Position numbers and translations under genes: made by a program. Positions 1-11,662 of a DNA stretch of 64,000 nt are shown here, in pieces; positions within the stretch are counted from its first letter, which is position 1, and each line of letters begins with the position of its first letter. The notes under the pieces were generated by a model. That model did no database searches and had not been told where the DNA came from. It was given only the letters and a program-made list of their open reading frames with translations. Where the stretch lies: contig OX359278.1 in the NCBI GenBank assembly GCA_947179155.2, positions 25,305,797 to 25,369,796 on the forward strand, read 5' to 3'. Source of the stretch: Hedera helix. Its lineage: Eukaryota > Streptophyta > Magnoliopsida > Apiales > Araliaceae.

Positions 1-784
1 TGATAACTAGAGTCATGACAACGATCCTTACAAAGTCCTTTCAGAAAGCTGTCATTGAGCTGTCAATCAGGCTTAACAAAGATCTATGAGTTCATCTAAA
101 GTCTCCAGTCTTAACAACAGATCGTAGAGTAGTTCAGATCATAACTCTACGAGTGCACTTCAGGAAAGATCGTAGCAAAGCCAAGTTGTGGAGAAATAAA
201 GCAAGCTCAGAAGTACAAAACTCATCAGAAGACAAGTTGGGTTAATTATTGTCAACACTACTTCTACAGAAGGAAAGCAGAAGGTAAATATATTCTTCTT
301 TGGAATACCTTTCTCATTCCAGTCACAAAGTTCCAAAACAATGTGATTGATGAACCAAATGCACTTATCTCTCATGTCATAATCTCTAAATTCTATGACT
401 GATAACTGAGCAAGCCCTATCATCCCAAATCGTAGAGTAACCATAATCATCTTTCTGATCGTAGAACATTTTGACTTTACGTTTGCATCACTTAACATAT
501 ATCTTTCACATAAACTCCTTCATAGCCTATTACCAGCATACAGTTCAAAACATCAGTTATCAAGGTCATCTTTTGAAGGATGATGATTGAGTGTCGTGCA
601 GCCAACACTACGAACTGTTTAAGCTTACTAAATAGAGAGAGTGAACAACACGCCCTCCAAACTCAAGTGGGTTAGAATACTTGAGATGCTTCAGTTATGG
701 AAAATACAAAAGTTAAGCCCACGTCCCACATATGAGTATCTGTCACGTGTTCCCTGCAAAAATAAGAGTGAACTAGCATAAGTC
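1..784 (+). other. Retroelement internal non-coding stretch, left-truncated by the window
   Basis: There is no convincing coding region. The stretch carries several copies of the ATCGTAGAGT / ACTCTACGAT motif (121-130, 144-152, about 170, 429-438). The same motif is abundant in the LTR at 3,509-6,443, which ties this DNA to the same Sirevirus-like element. Pol would be expected to the left, outside the window. I see no reverse transcriptase or RNase H motif here. Confidence 0.5.
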
Positions 785-922
785 GTGTTTCAAACTGACA
801 ATAGTCTTTTCCCATCAGTTGTCAATACCCATTCTCCCAAAAATCATCAAAATCCTAGAAATCGAAAACCTCTTCTAAAATCGATATCTCTCCTCGTGCC
901 CTTCCCAAGTCAGATTAATCTC

Positions 923-2545
923 ATGGCATCTATTCAAGTTATTCCTGGAAATCTTGTTTGTTTTGAAAGTTTCGGTAATGCAGAGCAGAAACTCAAGGAT
1001 ATTCTTCATCTGGTCAAGAATGCTGGCTTCACCATGTGTTTGGAAACCAGCACCAGAATTTACTCTTCACTTGTGAAAGAATTCTATTCAAATGCTGATT
1101 ATCGAGGAAACATCCTCATCACAAAGGTTAAGGAAATCACATTACAAATTGGGGTTTCTGAAATCAATCTCAGTCTAGGTATTCCAATAGGAGGAATTAC
1201 TTCTCTTGACAAGATCAATATCGAGCTTGGACTGGAGCTAATGGGCTATGAGAAGAAGTCTCACCTAAAAGGAATCAAGAAGAAAGATTTTCCTCAGCAG
1301 TATGAGTTTTTGGCTGACATCGTTGGAAAGAGTATTCTGTGCAAAGACACTGCATATGATACTATCAGTGAAGATCAACTGAGGATGATGACTGCTATTG
1401 CTCAAAGAAAGAAAATCAACTTCGGAGCAATTCTCTTAGGATGGATAAAGAGATGGATAGATGATTCAAAGACAAAAGCTGAAGCTGGAAAACCAACTCC
1501 CAAGATGCCCTGTGGAAGATTCATCAGCATCATTCTAAAGAAATTGCTGGCAAATACAATTGAGGAAGATGAAGGAGAAATTCTTAACTGCAACAAAAGA
1601 ATTACTCCAAGGCTGTTTGAAGATTGGAAAAAGAATCCTCATGCCAATAAGGGTAAGAAAACACGAGGATCGAAAAGCTTCAGCAGAAAGATGGAAGTAA
1701 AATCTAAAGGAAAAGGAAAACGGGAATTGGAAGAAGCATCTAAAGAAAGACTCCAAGAGGCTAATGTGCAGACAAGTAGCAAAATTCTTGTGATCTATGA
1801 TACTCAGGAATCAAAGAAGGAAAGAAAAGTATTTGAAGAAAAGAAGGCTACAGAAGAAAAGGATGTCAGTTCAGGGAAAGCTGAGAAGGAGAAGATAAAT
1901 ATCAAAGGGTCTGAAATGAAGAAGAAGAAGAAATCAGGAAAGAAAGTTCCTCACACTACTCCAAGGAGAAGTTGGAGAATCAGAGAACAGTGGAGAAGTT
2001 CAGTCACTGCAGGGCCACCCCAGGTGATAGAAATTGATGATGATGAAGAAAGCTCAGATTCTAGAGAAGGAACATCTGACAGTTCAAAAGAAGAAATCTC
2101 TTCAGAAGAAAAATCAGTATATCATAAATTTAGCCCATCTGAAAAAGAAATCATATTGGGCTCTGATCAAGATGCTGAACCAGTTGAAAAAGATTCAGCA
2201 TCCGAGTTCAACGAAGATGATGATGTTGCTGAACCAGGGGAACAATTCTCGAAAAATTCTAAAGATGGAGAGGCTATATCAGATGAGAAAGGAGACTGTC
2301 AAGAAACCATGATGAAAGAAGGTGAACATATTCAAGAAGAGACTAGTACTCATGGTTTGGGAGAACCAAAAGGCAGGTCAAGTAAAAGGAGAGGATTAAG
2401 TGGTTTTATGAAGAAAACAGGCAGAAGTTCAAGGACAGGTCATAAGGAGAGACAAATAAGGATGAAAATTGAAAAGAAGCTGAAGGAGATAAGACTGCTG
2501 AGAAAACTGGAAAAGCAGCAATATGAAGCATATCGGCTGAAGTAG
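923..2545 (+). CDS. Envelope-like / plant transposon protein ORF of a Sirevirus-like copia element
   Basis: The 540-residue ORF is read from the ATG at 923. The frame stays open upstream to an ATG at 785, but the protein looks natural only from MASIQV. The N-terminal ~200 residues resemble the 'putative plant transposon protein' fold found in plant retroelement proteins, with VKEFYSNA at residues 51-58 followed by a stretch ending INLSLGIP. After about residue 245 the protein becomes Lys/Glu/Ser-rich low complexity. The last ~40 residues are a basic, leucine-rich, probable coiled coil. The position between the (absent) pol and the polypurine tract plus 3' LTR matches the envelope-like ORF of SIRE/Maximus elements. 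The frame is intact, with no internal stops, so the copy is fairly young. Function is unknown. Family placement is by position and LTR features rather than alignment. Confidence 0.55.
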   Translation: MASIQVIPGNLVCFESFGNAEQKLKDILHLVKNAGFTMCLETSTRIYSSLVKEFYSNADYRGNILITKVKEITLQIGVSEINLSLGIPIGGITSLDKINIELGLELMGYEKKSHLKGIKKKDFPQQYEFLADIVGKSILCKDTAYDTISEDQLRMMTAIAQRKKINFGAILLGWIKRWIDDSKTKAEAGKPTPKMPCGRFISIILKKLLANTIEEDEGEILNCNKRITPRLFEDWKKNPHANKGKKTRGSKSFSRKMEVKSKGKGKRELEEASKERLQEANVQTSSKILVIYDTQESKKERKVFEEKKATEEKDVSSGKAEKEKINIKGSEMKKKKKSGKKVPHTTPRRSWRIREQWRSSVTAGPPQVIEIDDDEESSDSREGTSDSSKEEISSEEKSVYHKFSPSEKEIILGSDQDAEPVEKDSASEFNEDDDVAEPGEQFSKNSKDGEAISDEKGDCQETMMKEGEHIQEETSTHGLGEPKGRSSKRRGLSGFMKKTGRSSRTGHKERQIRMKIEKKLKEIRLLRKLEKQQYEAYRLK

Positions 2546-3508
2546 ATCAGAAGGAGACGTAGAGTCAGAAGGAAGCATGCCAACCACAAGGAAAAATGCT
2601 TTATTACTTGGGATCATAATCATCTGTCAAGTTTCATTCCCATACTACCACTTCTCAGGGCTATATTCATGAATGATCAAAGTTCTATCAGTTGGAGCTA
2701 CTCGACCTTTCCAAATCTTTCATTAGTAGCTCAAAATTTCTCAAAGGCAATGACCTTTGCAACTACACTGATAAGCAGTGAGTCCTTCTATCCTCACTAC
2801 CAAAGTTGCCAGAAAATATCCATCTGGAATCTAACCAGCTCTCAAACTTCTAGCCAGTCTGTGGGAAATCAAAATGCAGAAATTAGAAAATCCTCGGCTG
2901 AGACTCACTAAACTCTTAGTCGCCCAGCACCACCTTCCTGTTGGTAAAGTCCCAAAACTTTGCAAACATTTCTCAAAATACCAATTCTCCAGTCATAGAG
3001 TCCCAACACTTTATGGACCATGAAAATATTCTTTTCTTTCGTAGAGTCTCAAAACTCTGTGGTAGACTTCAAGAAATCCTTCTAAATCAGCAGTGACTCA
3101 GTCAGCTCCATACATATCATTATTGATGATGTCAAAAAGGGAGAGAGAAGAACAAGAACTAAGGGGGAGCTAACTAAGGGGGAGCTATAAAGAAGCAGGG
3201 GAGTGAATATTCAACGACTAAGGGGGAGATATGAAGAAGGAGAATCAATCAGCCAAGGAGAAGACAACTAGCAAACTCAGCAACTAGCAAACTCAGTGGA
3301 AGAAAAGTTGAAACATAAAGAGCAGCTGTAAGTACGTATAACTATATAACTTTTTGTAAGAATGCTTAATTAATGAAATCATCCTTTTGCACTAGCCATA
3401 CAGTATTTCACTGTATCATAAGACATAAATTACCTGTCAAGTAGATGCATTATATGAATGTCATTTCAATAAGTCTATTTGTTTTGTCATCATCAAATAG
3501 GGGGAGAT
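2546..3508 (+). other. 3' untranslated spacer between envelope-like ORF and 3' LTR
   Basis: No ORF is supported. The spacer holds repeated polypurine-like blocks (see 3,131-3,230) and ends in the polypurine tract ATAGGGGGAGAT at 3,497-3,508, next to the LTR start. Degenerate copies of the GTAGAGT motif occur near 2,995 and 3,040. Confidence 0.6.
3131..3230 (+). repeat. Repeated polypurine-tract-like blocks
   Basis: ACTAAGGGGGAGCTA occurs twice in direct tandem (3,158-3,172 and 3,173-3,187), and ACTAAGGGGGAGAT recurs at 3,217-3,230. A related GTCAAAAAGGGAGAG block lies at 3,131. These copy the true polypurine tract just before the 3' LTR at 3,497. As I recall, multiple polypurine tracts are a reported Sirevirus trait. 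Confidence 0.7.
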
Positions 3509-4135
3509 TGTTGATTGATGTTTTGATTTGATGATGATAATTGTTGTGCAAAAAGGATTGTGGTAAATGTGCTTATATGGCTGATTGTCAATGTGTTTCT
3601 AAAAGTGTGCGTATGTGTAAATGTGATTATGTGCTTACTTGATTATGTGCATAGATGTTCTAAATGTGTTTATGTGTTTACTTGATTCTGTGCATGAATG
3701 TTCTGAAAGTGCCTATGTGATTATGTGACAAAGTGATTATATGTCAATCTAATTATAAGCTTACATTGTCATGTGTGTATGATAAATATTCTATTTCAAT
3801 ACTTTGATTTACACACTTCTATAACACAATATGATATTGTTGTAAACCATCTGTTGTCCATTAAAGAGAATGAAAGTTATCTGGTTAAAATGTTGTAAAG
3901 TCCTTTTAAAGATATATGTGTACAAAGGACTTAGATTATAAAGATCAGAAATGTTAGGTTGATCTTTCAATAGAAGTCACTTTGCATAAATGATGTAAGC
4001 AGAGCAGCTTAAGAATGAATCATTGTTGTATTTGTATTTCAGAGTCTGTAAAAGTCCTTTCAATATTTAATGATATAATAATGTAAGAAAGGACTTAGTT
4101 AGAAAAGATCAAATCTGTTAGGTTGATCAGTCTAT

Positions 4136-4612
4136 ACGATCGTAGAACGAACACTACGATTTCATTCAAAGAAGACTCAACGTTTCTGTATAGATCGTAG
4201 AGTTAACTCTACGACTCCTTACCAGGATAACTCTACGATCATCAAAGAGAGTCAGATGTGCAAGAAGTCTACAGGATATACAAGTAAAGTTAAGAATTGT
4301 TCAAGTACAAATCGTAGAGCTGAACTCTACGACCGTCGAACAGTCAGCCAAGCTAGCCTGCAGATAACGCTGATCCAGAGAAGAAATATAGAAGAGATCG
4401 TAGAGTGGAACAGAATGACAAGGCAATACAGAAGATTGCTATACACATGGAACAATCGTTGAGTAGAATTAAAGGATGAAGCAACACAGACTGCAACTCA
4501 ACGATTCCACTAAGAAGCACTATAGTTAACTAACTCTACGATCTGATCAAACCTACAAGATCGTAGAAGGAAATCAAAGCAAAGCATTGCAAGCACAAAC
4601 TCTACGATCTGA
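4136..4612 (+). repeat. Palindromic ATCGTAGAGT / ACTCTACGAT motif cluster in LTR
   Basis: About ten copies occur in both orientations, for example 4,193-4,218 (GATCGTAGAGTTAACTCTACGA, an inverted pair), 4,230-4,241, 4,310-4,334 (an inverted pair), 4,397-4,408, 4,534-4,545 and 4,600-4,612. Spacing is irregular. Palindrome arrays upstream of the transcription start are known in Sirevirus LTRs; this core sequence is one I do not recognise. Confidence 0.75.
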
Positions 4613-5883
4613 CCAGAACAACAAGGTCGCAGAATTAGAGAAAAGATCGTTCTAACTCAACGTTTCACTTGACATACCTCAAGTAACTTTCATGAAGCTG
4701 AATTCGCAGAAACAAAGTAGACAGTCTATCACTCAACGAATTCATTATTCAGGACAGAACAAGTAGACTATCAGAATGGCTATATGATGAAAGAAAGAAG
4801 AGTATACTCCTCGCCCAGACTAAAGAAAGATTAAGTGCTGTCAAGATACAGATGCATGTCAGAGACATAGTAGACGTTGTGCTCAAACGACTATAAGTCA
4901 GGAACCCACTACTCAGGAAAATGGTGAATAAGGTCAGACTAATGGGACATCTCTGAATGCAGCAGAACAGCTGATTCTTAAAGTCAAAGAAAACATTTAT
5001 TGATGAATCAGTATATTAACTAGCAAAGAATATAATAATCTTTGCTGAACAACTCTGAGAAAGCAACGGCTATAAATTCAGAGAAAGCAGAGCTACAGGT
5101 TAACATATCAGAACACGTCAGAAAAGCACTGACACAAGCGGCAAGAAAGTCAACATTGAAGATATTGAGGATCTGCACAAGGCCAAATGAAACCAACGGG
5201 ATCTCTTTAAAACGGTAATATATGCTCAGAGATATGAAGGCCTAAAATGAGATATAGAAGAGTGGTTGTTGAAGTCAGAAAATATACAAGAGAGATGATA
5301 GAAGACAACAACCAATCGTAGAGTGAAACAGAATGAATATGCTGAAGGACTCTACGATCCATCAGAACACTAACACTGAATTGAGAGAGACATAGAGATA
5401 TAACTCTATTACAAGAGAAGTGTTCGGAGCTGCTAGGCACATGGAAGATAGAAGCTTAAATGCCAACTTGATACATACATGGTAGCAACTGAGTACCAAC
5501 AGGAAGGAACATCACAGTCATCTCAGAAGCCCATCTCGAGAAGCAATAAACTGTCTATGATAAGAAGGAACAACTGAGTACCAAAAAGAAGAAGCATCAC
5601 AGTCATCTCAGGAGTTCATCTTGAGAAGTTATCAAGTATCAAAGGAGCTGAAGTGCAAAAGCCTAGCAGCACATTTGGTGATCTTGAGTAGTTGCTGAAT
5701 ATAAGAAAGAAGGAGAATATCAACGACAAACATCAGCAGCATTCAATGATGGATCACAAGCAGCTGCTAAGTACCAGAAGATAAAGAAGATCAAAGTTTA
5801 TCTTAGCAGCACGACCCAACAAGCATTCAACACACAAGAGAGAGGGTCAAAGGATCCTTGCCCGAGTGGCTAAAAAGAAATCA

Positions 5884-6060
5884 AGTCTGCTGGACTTGTT
5901 GAGTACCGAAGGGTACAAGAGATTCTAAGTCTGCTGGACTTAGTCTACAGTCCAAAGCTGCTAGCTTTGATGAGGGCAAGAGTGTCATAGTCTTAATGTG
6001 ACTAAAGGAACCAAAGCTGCTAGCTTTGATGAGGGCGAGAGTGTCCTAGTCCGGAGGACT
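5884..6060 (+). repeat. Duplicated stem-loop units in LTR
   Basis: AAGTCTGCTGGACTT occurs at 5,884-5,898 and 5,927-5,941. A 24-bp unit beginning AAAGCTGCTAGCTTTGATG occurs at 5,954-5,977 and 6,013-6,036 with no change. CTAGTCCGGAGGACTA follows at about 6,046-6,061. All three can fold into short hairpins. Confidence 0.8.
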
Positions 6061-6175
6061 AAACCTTAGTGGATTTTCTACTATCATGTAGAAGAGTGGA
6101 GTAGGAGTTATTCAGTCTCCGAACCACTTAAAACTCTCTGCTGTCATTTTACTTTCAGTCTTTCACATTCTGTCT

Positions 6176-6202
6176 TATATATATATATATATATATATAT
6201 AT
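6176..6202 (+). repeat. (TA)n microsatellite, possible LTR TATA region
   Basis: About 27 bp of alternating TA lie roughly 240 bp before the LTR end. This suits the core promoter of the LTR, but its use is inference. Confidence 0.6.
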
Positions 6203-6443
6203 CTACACATGACTGTGAATTAGTTTACTTAACAAATGACTTTCTTCAATATAAACTTAAACTCAACAGAGAAGTTTTACAAATCTTTAAGGGGTGTTTT
6301 TCAAACTAAAATTCCGCTGTGCAAACATATCTTGATCAGATAATTATTTGGTAATGAACTCTTAAAGTTAAAAAGTTTCTAAGAGATCTATTCAACCCCC
6401 CCCCCCCCCTTCTAGATCACTTGTGTGCCTCTGGGAACTAACA

Positions 6444-9400
6444 GCTTCCATCTAGGGGCATGGTCAATTATAGATATAATTATGTGTATCTATTATTTTT
6501 TCAAGTATACTTGAAATTGTAGACATTACATTTCATTTATTTTTCCAAGTTCCAAAAGAGAGAGTTTGAGAGCAAAGTATTTTGAGAGAGAGCAAGAGAA
6601 GGAGAAGGAGTTCTAAGTTAGTTCATGTCATCTTCTTATACTACATATTTTGGAAGAAAAAAGGAAAATAGCCATTAAATCAAGGTAATGGTTATTATAA
6701 ATCTAGCTTTGTTTTAAATTAAGTAAACCAACATGTTAGTATAAACATGTTAATATAGTTAATAACATGTAGTAGTAATATTTATGCCATGTTTGAGTTT
6801 AATATGCTAGATTTGTATTTTGGTATATTTTGTATGATAAAAACATGTGTTTGGTAGTGTGTAAACAAGTCTAAAAATAATGACCAAAAATATTTTTTAT
6901 AATATTTAAATTTAATGCTCTAATATTATAGAACATTAAATCATGAGAAAAATAAAGTTTGGATCACTCAAAATGGAATTATATACAAAAAGTTATGATT
7001 TGGGATAGTTTATGTGATGTAAAATTTTTTATAAAAAAAATGATAATAAATCATGAAAAATTAAATTTTCATGTTATAAATTGATATTAAGTGATTGGTA
7101 ATTTTTTTGGATTTTTATTGAGGATTTAAAGCTTACTTGATGGTATAATTTTTATTAAAGTGTGTATTGCCGGACAATGTTCACATTCTGCTGGAAGAAA
7201 AAAAAAATTTGAACTGGCCGCGCAATGCACGCAGACATGTTAGCCACGAACGAGGAGCCAAACGACGTCGTTTGGCTCAGGCAAATTTTTACTCCGCGCG
7301 TTATGCACGGACACCGGTTGTCGGTTATTCAAAACGACACCGTTTTGGGCCATTCATTTTGTTACGCGCGCAATGCGCGGTAGTAAAATTTCGGCAAAAT
7401 TACCAGATTGCCCCTCCGTTCATTTTTCTGCACAATTACTATTTTGCCTTCGGATTAGTTTTCGGTTTAATTACAGAATTGTCATTCTGTATATTTTTAA
7501 TTAATTTAAATGTTTAAAAATTAATTTAAAATTATAACAAAAATAATAATAATACAAAAATGATATTTGGGATGATATTTGTCATTAAGTTTAATATTTA
7601 AATATTTTAAATATTAATCTAGTTAGCTAAATCATGGTTAAGCTAAATAAATAAACTTTTTATTAATTATTTATTATTTAAAATGTTAATAATAAATAAA
7701 GGTGATAAATTAGCAATTATTATTTAATTCTTATTAAATAATAATTAAAGAGAGATAAAAATTTATAAATTAAATTTTTTTAATATTATTAAATAATAAA
7801 TAAGGATAAGTAAGTAATTAATTATTATTTAATTAGCATTAAATAATGATTAAGTTATTAGGTTAATAATTTATTATTTAAATAATAAATAAGGATAAAT
7901 AAATTGATTTTTATTTAATCTTAAATAATAATTAAAATTTATTAAATAATTAATTATTATTTAATTGACATTAGATAATAATTAAAGAGGATTAAAATTA
8001 GTAAACTATTATTTAATTTTCTTAAATTAAATAATAAGTGAGGTTAATTACTTAGTTAATTATTAGTTGATTAATATTAAATTAAAGAAGGTTAAAATTA
8101 AATCAATAATTATTTATTATTTAATTATTATTAACTAATAAGTAAGTATAATTAGTTATTATTTATTTTAAATAATAACTAAAGTTAATTAATTAATTTC
8201 TATTTAATCAAGATTAAATAGTAATTAAATAGAGATTTAGTTAATAAAATAATTGGAATTTAATTATGCTTTAATTAAACAATTGTAATAAGTTGTTTAA
8301 GGGTTTAATAAGTGTCCAACACTTAAGAAAAATATTTTCTAACTTATTAAATTATTAACTTAATATGATTGAGGGTCTATAAGGTTAATAATATTGTTTT
8401 GACTGATGTAAATTATGTGTTAGTACTTATGTGATAGATAAGTTCTTTAAGGAGTGTATAGTTGTGCAAATACGCCGTACTAATTATTAGACCAACTTTA
8501 TTAATGTTAGATCTTCCAAAACCAGTTAGTTAAAGCTAGATATTAATTGTAGCTGAGCAGACAGGCAAGTTCCTTATCTCTACACTCATTTCATTGAGCA
8601 AATTATTTATTTAAGCTTGAACTGTAATTCCAAACATGCTTTGAGTGGTTTAATTACTTTACAATTATTACACATCGATATTGTTGTTATTCGCACTTGT
8701 TGCACTTGATATTGTACAGTCCTTGACCTGTACTTAATTATTGTTCTACTATTTAAAGAACTGTTCAAAGTAGGTCAAAGTCATTGTTCGGCTACATATT
8801 CATGTTAAAGATTTTAAAAGCTATCCAAATCATTGAAGATGCGGATTCTTAGACTATTATGAACACCCATTTATTATAGGGGAGTACCCTGTATCTAATA
8901 TCAGGTACAAAAATACAAAAATTAAATGTTATGCATACACATATTGTATTGAGGCTGATCCCTTCGGGTACATATTTCTGGTAGTAGCCATTGGGTCAAC
9001 CTGTTATTGACTCCAGTGGATATTTATAGTTCATAGTCTATTTAACTATCTGAATTCTAAAAGCAAATCATTATTCATGCTTATGTTATTCATATTATTG
9101 AATTGTTCAACTATTCCCTTTCGTTCATGATATATTGTTTTTTGTTGTTATTTAAACTTGTTGAGCAAACTAGTTGCTCACCCTTGCTATATCATGAAAC
9201 CTTATTGCAGTGCAACCTGAGACTTCGGGGAAGAACAAGGGTAAGAGAAAGATGAAGTGATAGACTTCAGGATGCAGCCTTGTAGTTAATTAAATTACTT
9301 GTTGTGTAATATAAACCCTAAGTACTTTATTAAAGGTATTTGTGTACCTTTGTGTAAGGTTATCGTATCTTGGGACTAGTAACACATTTTGAATGAACAA

Positions 9401-9513
9401 CATATGTTTATTATTCCGTATTTAGTTATTGTATGTTGTTTAGAGCTGAATGTTTGTATTGGATCGTGATGACCGGATCCGGATATTTGGAACCCGAATT
9501 TGGGGGCATCACA
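6444..9513 (+). mobile_element. Tekay/Del-type LTR fragment (plus orientation), truncated by the Sirevirus-like LTR
   Basis: This 3.07-kb stretch is homologous over its length, in reverse complement, to the solo LTR at 37,559-41,388. Shared landmarks include a block near 6,465-6,530 (TAGATATAATT...CAAGTATACTTG), a GA-rich tract at 6,560-6,620, a CpG-rich palindromic block at 7,218-7,380, a long AT-rich repeat zone (7,500-8,280) and a terminal GGGGGCATCACA at 9,513. It has no coding capacity. About 0.77 kb present in the other copy is missing here, as expected if the Sirevirus-like element inserted at 6,443/6,444. Confidence 0.8.
7218..7380. repeat. CpG-rich palindromic block in LTR
   Basis: This GC-rich island lies in AT-rich LTR. 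It contains a 24-bp perfect palindrome at 7,255-7,278 with core AAACGACGTCGTTT, a near-palindrome AAAACGACACCGTTTT at 7,331-7,346, and four variants of CGCGCAATGCGCGG (about 7,218, 7,294, 7,363 and 7,372). The same elements recur at 39,670-39,840 and 48,070-48,255. Confidence 0.85.
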
Positions 9514-10575
9514 ACGCTGCCGTACCAAGTTTTATACTAGAAACGGTGTTGCCGCGCCACACCTCTAGAGTTTCAAAAATTATTCTAACTCACTGATCTT
9601 CATCTCAAAATCATAAAGTTTTATACTTTTAAAACACGTTTGTAAGCTTAAAACGATGATCGAAACCATTCTGACACTTAAGGAGTTTCCAAAACGACAT
9701 AGTTTACATAATAAATCATTATGGACACATTTCCACTTTTTATTCGTTCGATCCATTTAGGTTATCATCATAACTCATAGAGCTATAACATACTCTTATT
9801 GATCATTAAAAACATACAACCATGCTAAGTTATTTTCTTTCAAAAACAATAATCGAAACTAGGGTTTTTAAGTTTTAAAATACTATCTTTTGGTTTCTTA
9901 GCTCTTTAGGGCAAAACATGACATCTAAACACATATTCACCCACAATAACACCTTATTCCTTCGGATCCACCATGATCCACTATAACAGACAGAAAACTC
10001 CCACATCAACCATACAAAGTACTTATTAAAACAAAGTTAACTAAGTTTAAGTAAGAAAACATTTCAACCTCTTGGATGCTCTTTTTCTTTTTACTAGGAA
10101 TCTTCTTAAGCTTGGATGATCCACCTTCCTTCTCTAAGCTTTCTCTTTCTTTTCTCTCCAACTATTTCTCCTTTCACTTTTCTTTTCTTTCTTTTCTCTC
10201 AAGCTCCTAATCTTTCTATTTTAAGTAAGTTTTTTCTAACTCTTCGTAATATAAGGGGTGGGGTATTTATAGAATGCTTGCTCTTCTCTCTATCTACCAT
10301 CTATACATATATTTGTGTATCTCTATAATTTCCACCAACTCTTCCAACCCTCCATCATAGCTTCTAACCCTAGCTTCCAATCTAGCCCTAAAAGTCTTCT
10401 TATGAGATCAATCATCATCTTCATAAGAGCAAATATAGTATGTACTAATCTATTCGGATTCACTAATCCCCATTTTAGTGATCCCACAATTAGGAACATT
10501 TTAGTTTTGAGTTATCTAGAATTTAGATCTCATTAGCATAATCAACATTATGATTCTAAAAGCATTACTCAAAAT
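9514..10575 (-). mobile_element. Tekay-type LTR fragment (minus orientation)
   Basis: It shares GGATGATCCACCTT (10,113-10,127) and the following pyrimidine-rich tract (10,130-10,200) with the LTR at 62,957-64,000, in the same orientation. A short GC-rich block with TTGCCGCGCCAC lies at 9,515-9,565. I infer it is an older LTR into which neighbouring LTRs inserted. There are no genes. Confidence 0.5.
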
Positions 10576-11592
10576 TGTGATGACCCAAAAATTCATAAAT
10601 ATGATAAAGATAATCTTATATGATTAATATAATTATAAAATACAATAATACTTAGATGAGGAAGTGGAAGATAGCCTTTTCTAAAAGAATAAGGCTTGTA
10701 ACGTAACTGAATGCGATTAAAGATTAAGTTATAAGATCTAGTATTAGTAAATCGATAGATGATTAGTAAAACGGGGTTAGATTGCTGTTGTTGAACTAAA
10801 GAAAAGATGATCAAATAGAGACGATAGAGAAGTTGTAGAAAAGAAACAAGATGATTTTTGATAAATGAAGTATTATGACTAAAAAGATGAATGTTATTAA
10901 ATAAGCTATAGATAATTATGATTACTCGTAATATGTTAGGTCAGAAGCTTTCAATAACGAAGTAAGTGCACGAAGTGTGAGGATCGGATGATGATAGGAC
11001 GTACTATGTCTAAATTAATAAAGACAAAGATTTATGACTGTAGTAGCATATATTAGTGCAAAAAGATAGACTAGTGAGTCAAATGTCGTGGAGGTCAATG
11101 GAACCAAGTAGATTAATGTAAAATAAAGTTTTGTAGGGGTATAAGAAATACAGAGTTGATAATACCTGAATTAACATGTAGTAATGAGCCAAGACCAATC
11201 AAATGAGACTTAAGCTAAGAACGAGTCTTGCCACGAATGAGATAGGACAGAGTAAATGAAATGAGAGGGAATGTAATACCTAAGTTAAGATAAATTGTCA
11301 AGATTATTCGAATAGACAAATGTTGTAAGAGTTTAGAAATAAACCAAACATTAACAATACAATTGTAGTGATTCTGAGGATGAAATCCTTTTATAAGTGG
11401 AAGTCCAAAACCTAGTTTGAGAAGATAAATGTGTAAAGATGATTAAGCATCCTACTCTAATACGTGTATTTGGGTTAATTGTGAAACATGTGTTAAAAGG
11501 TTTAAAATCTAATGCGTATATAACTAAAATGCTAAAAAGTTAAATGAAAAAATATATATTTCGGATGTATGTATGTAGGTATATTTTTGTAA

Positions 11593-11662
<70 letters not shown>

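Larger units (their letters stand above)
3509..6443 (+). mobile_element. 3' LTR of the Sirevirus-like Ty1/copia element
   Basis: The LTR starts TGTTGATT directly after the polypurine tract and ends CTAACA (inverted TGTT/AACA termini), about 2.9 kb. Internal landmarks are a GTG-rich imperfect tandem repeat (about 3,558-3,735), dense ATCGTAGAG palindromes (4,136-4,612, with outliers near 5,314 and 5,351), duplicated stem-loops (5,884-6,060), a (TA)n tract that may serve as TATA box (6,176-6,202), and a poly-C run followed by TTCTAGATCAC near 6,396. That last sequence is typical of the U5 end of plant copia LTRs. At 6,443 the LTR abuts a Tekay-type LTR that it appears to have inserted into. Confidence 0.75.

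Noticed and set aside
4136..4612. CRISPR-like array of short repeats
   Set aside because: Repeat spacing is irregular, orientation alternates, and the context is a plant LTR.
7167..7517. 116-residue open frame
   Set aside because: It spans the CpG palindromic block of an LTR; the matching block at 39,670-39,840 gives different frames, so there is no coding constraint.
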